From positions 62,001 to 126,000 of the forward strand of contig NZ_JACJQB010000007.1 in the NCBI RefSeq assembly GCF_014696385.1: 64,000 nucleotides of DNA, given 5' to 3'. The translations under genes were made by a program, and so were the position numbers. The notes under the pieces were generated by a model, which was not told the origin of the DNA, searched no databases, and worked only from the letters and a program-made list of their open reading frames with translations. Below, in pieces: positions 61,683 through 64,000 of this stretch (the first letter of the stretch is position 1; each line of letters begins with the position of its first letter). This DNA is from Pseudanabaena mucicola FACHB-723. GTDB lineage: Bacteria; Cyanobacteriota; Cyanobacteriia; Pseudanabaenales; Pseudanabaenaceae.

Positions 61683-64000
61683 TTATTCCTTTAGGTAAAT
61701 CGGTAGTTTTACCTTGACAGTGGTTCCTTTATTTTCAGTGCTGATAAGTTGAATTGTGCCACCAAGGATGTCAACTGAGTTTTTAATAATTGCCATTCCC
61801 AGACCAGTACCAACGATCATACCAACATTATGAGCGCGATAAAAATGCTCAAAAATCTTTTCTTGATCTCCAAGAGGAATGCCAATACCTTTGTCTTCAA
61901 ACTCTAACAAAAGCTTAGGTGTGTGCTCATTAGTTTGAGCCACTGTAAAATTGACTTGGCTGGCATTTGGTGAATATTTAATCGCATTTGATAGCAAATT
62001 AGAAATAAGCTGTCTAAAAAATTTGGTGTCAATCAAAATTTTGATCGGAGCATTAACATTTTTAAAAACAACTTGATGTTTACCATTGCCTAGCAGCTTC
62101 GTTTGTTCAATGATTTCCAAGCAGAAGTCTTCTAGATTAATTTCTTCTAACCGCAATTCAAACTTACCAGATTCTGTTTTGCCAATAATTAGCACTTCCT
62201 CTAACAGGTTGGTCATCCCCTTGACTTCACGCTGGATTTTATCGATGCGCTCCAGTTTTTTGTCCTCTGACATTTTGTGACTATAGTTTCTTAGTAAATC
62301 ACTAGCGGTCTGGATGGTGGCGAGAGGAGTGCGAAATTCGTGGGAGGCTCTAGAAATAAATTGCGATTTAAGTTCATTAAGTTCTTTTTCTTTGCGTAAT
62401 GCGCGTTCTAGCTGACTTAAGCTTTGTTCTAACTGATGAGTGCGATCAGCGACTTGACGTTCAAGATTTTTATTAAGGTCTTGCACGCGCTCAAACAATT
62501 GCACCTGTTGAATTGCGATCGCAACATGATTGGCAAGTTGTCTGAGTAAATCGATTTCAAATTCTTCCCACTGACGGGGCGCAAAGCATTGATGGGCAAT
62601 CAATAAGCCCCATAATGTATCACCAAAGGAAATCGCGGCGACAATGTTTGCTTTTACTTGAAAGCATTGCAAAAGCTCCTTATGGCAAGGGGTCAAGTCA
62701 GCAGTATCGACATCAATGATGCTCGAAATCGCACGATTTTGATAGCGGTGGATATTTTCTTGATTAAAACAGGAATCGCTGATGGTTTTGCCAAGAATTG
62801 ACAATTCAGGATTATTAACCGCTTCGACAACAAATTTGCCGCTCCAATCCTCTTGGAACTGATAAATGACCACCCGATCGATGCGTAATAAAGCCTGTGC
62901 TTCTTGAACAGTAATTGCCAGAACTTGATCGAGGTTTAACTCCCGTTGAATCTTGAGCAAAATTGCATTTAATAGTCGCTCTCTTTCGTTTTGGTAGCGG
63001 AGTTGCGTTTCTACTTTTTTGCGATCGCTAATGTCGTAATAACTACTCAAATACATCCGCTTACCCTTGTAGGACATCAGTCTTGTCGAAACTAAAACAT
63101 CCTTAAATATTCCATCGCGATGTTGAATGCGTGTCTCTACGGTAATCGCCTGCCCCGTTTCCTGTAAATGCTGCAACCTTTGCAGCGCTTTACCATGCTC
63201 ATCGGGATCAGGATAAAGAAAAGTTGTAAAATCGGGGCTAGCATTTGCCTCGCTAATCGTATAGCCCGTTAAATTCTCCATACCTGCATTGAAAATCGAG
63301 AAATATCCTGAATCATCGCTAAAGGTAATCCCCTCCTTAATCGATGTCAGCACTGTCCGCAATCTCTCTTCACTTTCGAGCAGTCTTTGGGTGGACTTGA
63401 CTTGATCAGTGATATCAGTTTGAATGCCAATGTAATTAGTGAGATCACCATGATCATTAAATACTGGCGCAATATACAAATCATTCCAAAAAGGTGTGCC
63501 ATCCTTACGATAGTTTAGTAAAACAGCGTGGCATTCCCTTTGTTCTTCAATCGCTCGGCGCAGGTCTAGCAAACCCACCTGATTGCGATCCCCCCCTTGC
63601 AAAAATCGACAATCGCGCCCAAGCACTTCATCGGCTCTATAACCAGTGATTCGCTCAAAACTAGGATTAACATAAATCATCGGATTATTGGGCTGTGTGG
63701 CATCCGTAATCACGATGCCATTAGAGCTAGCGGCGATCGCCCGCTCTCGCAACTGCAACGATTCCTCCACCCGCTTCCGCTCCGAAACATCCCGCAAAGA
63801 TGCCACCACATAAACTCGCCGATCCGCATCGACAGCATGGGAAACGCGCATTTCTGCTGATGTAGTGCTACCACGATTGAGGATATCGACATCTGTGCTT
63901 TCTCCCGCAACTACAGGCAAACCAAAGGTTTCGCCCACAAGTTCTTCTGCACTACAGCCAAACAAATCTTCTGCGGATTGATTGATATAGCGCACTACCC
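61683..64000 (-). CDS. Sensor histidine kinase with PAS, LOV, PAS and DXCF-cyanobacteriochrome GAF domains; 5' end outside window
   Basis: The frame is open to the right edge, so the N-terminus is missing. Numbering from the GTG at 63995: a PAS domain lies at 1-75. A LOV-type PAS (83-197) carries GRDCRFLQGGD with photoactive Cys129, LLNYRKDG (Asn161), FWNDL (Asn171) and IGIQTDIT (Gln192), the FMN-contacting set. Another PAS spans 205-325. The GAF domain (345-500) has DSCF (407-410) and TPCHKELLQCFQVKANIV with Cys437-His438, 28 residues apart, as in DXCF cyanobacteriochromes. A coiled coil leads to HisKA with His552 in SHEFRTPLAT and an ATPase domain ending GTGLGMAIIKNSV. The following gene is a receiver-GGDEF-EAL regulator 8 bp away. 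Two photosensory domains in one kinase are directly visible as motifs; photochemistry is inferred. Confidence 0.9.
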   Translation of the reverse strand, partial: VVRYINQSAEDLFGCSAEELVGETFGLPVVAGESTDVDILNRGSTTSAEMRVSHAVDADRRVYVVASLRDVSERKRVEESLQLRERAIAASSNGIVITDATQPNNPMIYVNPSFERITGYRADEVLGRDCRFLQGGDRNQVGLLDLRRAIEEQRECHAVLLNYRKDGTPFWNDLYIAPVFNDHGDLTNYIGIQTDITDQVKSTQRLLESEERLRTVLTSIKEGITFSDDSGYFSIFNAGMENLTGYTISEANASPDFTTFLYPDPDEHGKALQRLQHLQETGQAITVETRIQHRDGIFKDVLVSTRLMSYKGKRMYLSSYYDISDRKKVETQLRYQNERERLLNAILLKIQRELNLDQVLAITVQEAQALLRIDRVVIYQFQEDWSGKFVVEAVNNPELSILGKTISDSCFNQENIHRYQNRAISSIIDVDTADLTPCHKELLQCFQVKANIVAAISFGDTLWGLLIAHQCFAPRQWEEFEIDLLRQLANHVAIAIQQVQLFERVQDLNKNLERQVADRTHQLEQSLSQLERALRKEKELNELKSQFISRASHEFRTPLATIQTASDLLRNYSHKMSEDKKLERIDKIQREVKGMTNLLEEVLIIGKTESGKFELRLEEINLEDFCLEIIEQTKLLGNGKHQVVFKNVNAPIKILIDTKFFRQLISNLLSNAIKYSPNASQVNFTVAQTNEHTPKLLLEFEDKGIGIPLGDQEKIFEHFYRAHNVGMIVGTGLGMAIIKNSVDILGGTIQLISTENKGTTVKVKLPIYLKE

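Noticed and set aside
1-64000. Prophage, integrated plasmid or biosynthetic cluster
   Set aside because: No integrase, phage structural, replication-initiator, NRPS or PKS genes are visible; the window is chromosomal core with small accessory patches.

Overview
The window reads as chromosome of a cyanobacterium. It carries chlorophyll synthase (chlG), bilin photoreceptors, a tetrapyrrole/flavin sensor kinase, an SLH-type outer-membrane porin, a ComFB protein, DUF3493, and many copies of the cyanobacterial HIP1 octamer GCGATCGC. Moderate GC, hairpin-rich intergenic DNA and the gene set suggest a filamentous Pseudanabaena-like organism, but this is inferred from protein flavour and not from a database match.

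Layout. 0-10 kb: 3' part of radC, a Spy/CpxP-like exported protein, a coiled-coil membrane protein, a PP2C phosphatase, hrcA, lpxB, rpmI-rplT, a Uma2 nuclease-like gene, and an AT-rich KAP-type ATPase island with an orphan antitoxin-like ORF. 10-17 kb: chlG, an RND/HlyD membrane-fusion lipoprotein, a toxin-antitoxin pair with a tandem palindromic operator and a toxin broken by one stop codon, a lytic transglycosylase, rsmD and an alpha/beta hydrolase. 17.0-17.3 kb: two abutting miniature inverted-repeat elements. 17.3-24.1 kb: a two-component photoreceptor cluster on the + strand (5'-truncated multi-receiver regulator, biliverdin-type phytochrome kinase, its Rcp-like receiver, a REC-GAF-PAS kinase with a cyanobacteriochrome GAF, and a lone receiver).

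24.1-35.6 kb: the S10-spc ribosomal protein operon on the - strand, rplC to secY-adk-infA, stopping after infA. 36.3-39.1 kb: a second biliverdin-type phytochrome, a hybrid kinase. 39-47 kb: acyltransferase, DUF309 and cyanobacterial unknowns, GST, a solute-binding lipoprotein, a tandem ComFB protein, DUF3493, and pgl preceded by a third copy of the miniature element. 47-54 kb: asnS, guaD, an RNase D-like exonuclease, an AT-rich unknown and a YheT-like hydrolase. 54-57.6 kb: SLH porin followed closely by an exported CHAT protease-like protein, then tRNA-Ser(GGA). 57.7-59.8 kb: the GDP-L-fucose pair gmd-fcl. 59.9-64 kb: a sensor kinase with PAS, LOV, PAS and DXCF cyanobacteriochrome GAF domains, running off the window, followed after 8 bp by a REC-GGDEF-EAL regulator.

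Themes. Light sensing dominates: two phytochromes, two dual-cysteine cyanobacteriochrome GAFs and one LOV domain. The most unusual unit is the LOV plus DXCF kinase paired with a receiver-c-di-GMP enzyme, a candidate two-chromophore switch for c-di-GMP. Many genes end in near-perfect hairpins whose apex has the form GCGC-NNN-GCGC; related hairpins also sit inside the miniature elements and inside the ribosomal operon.
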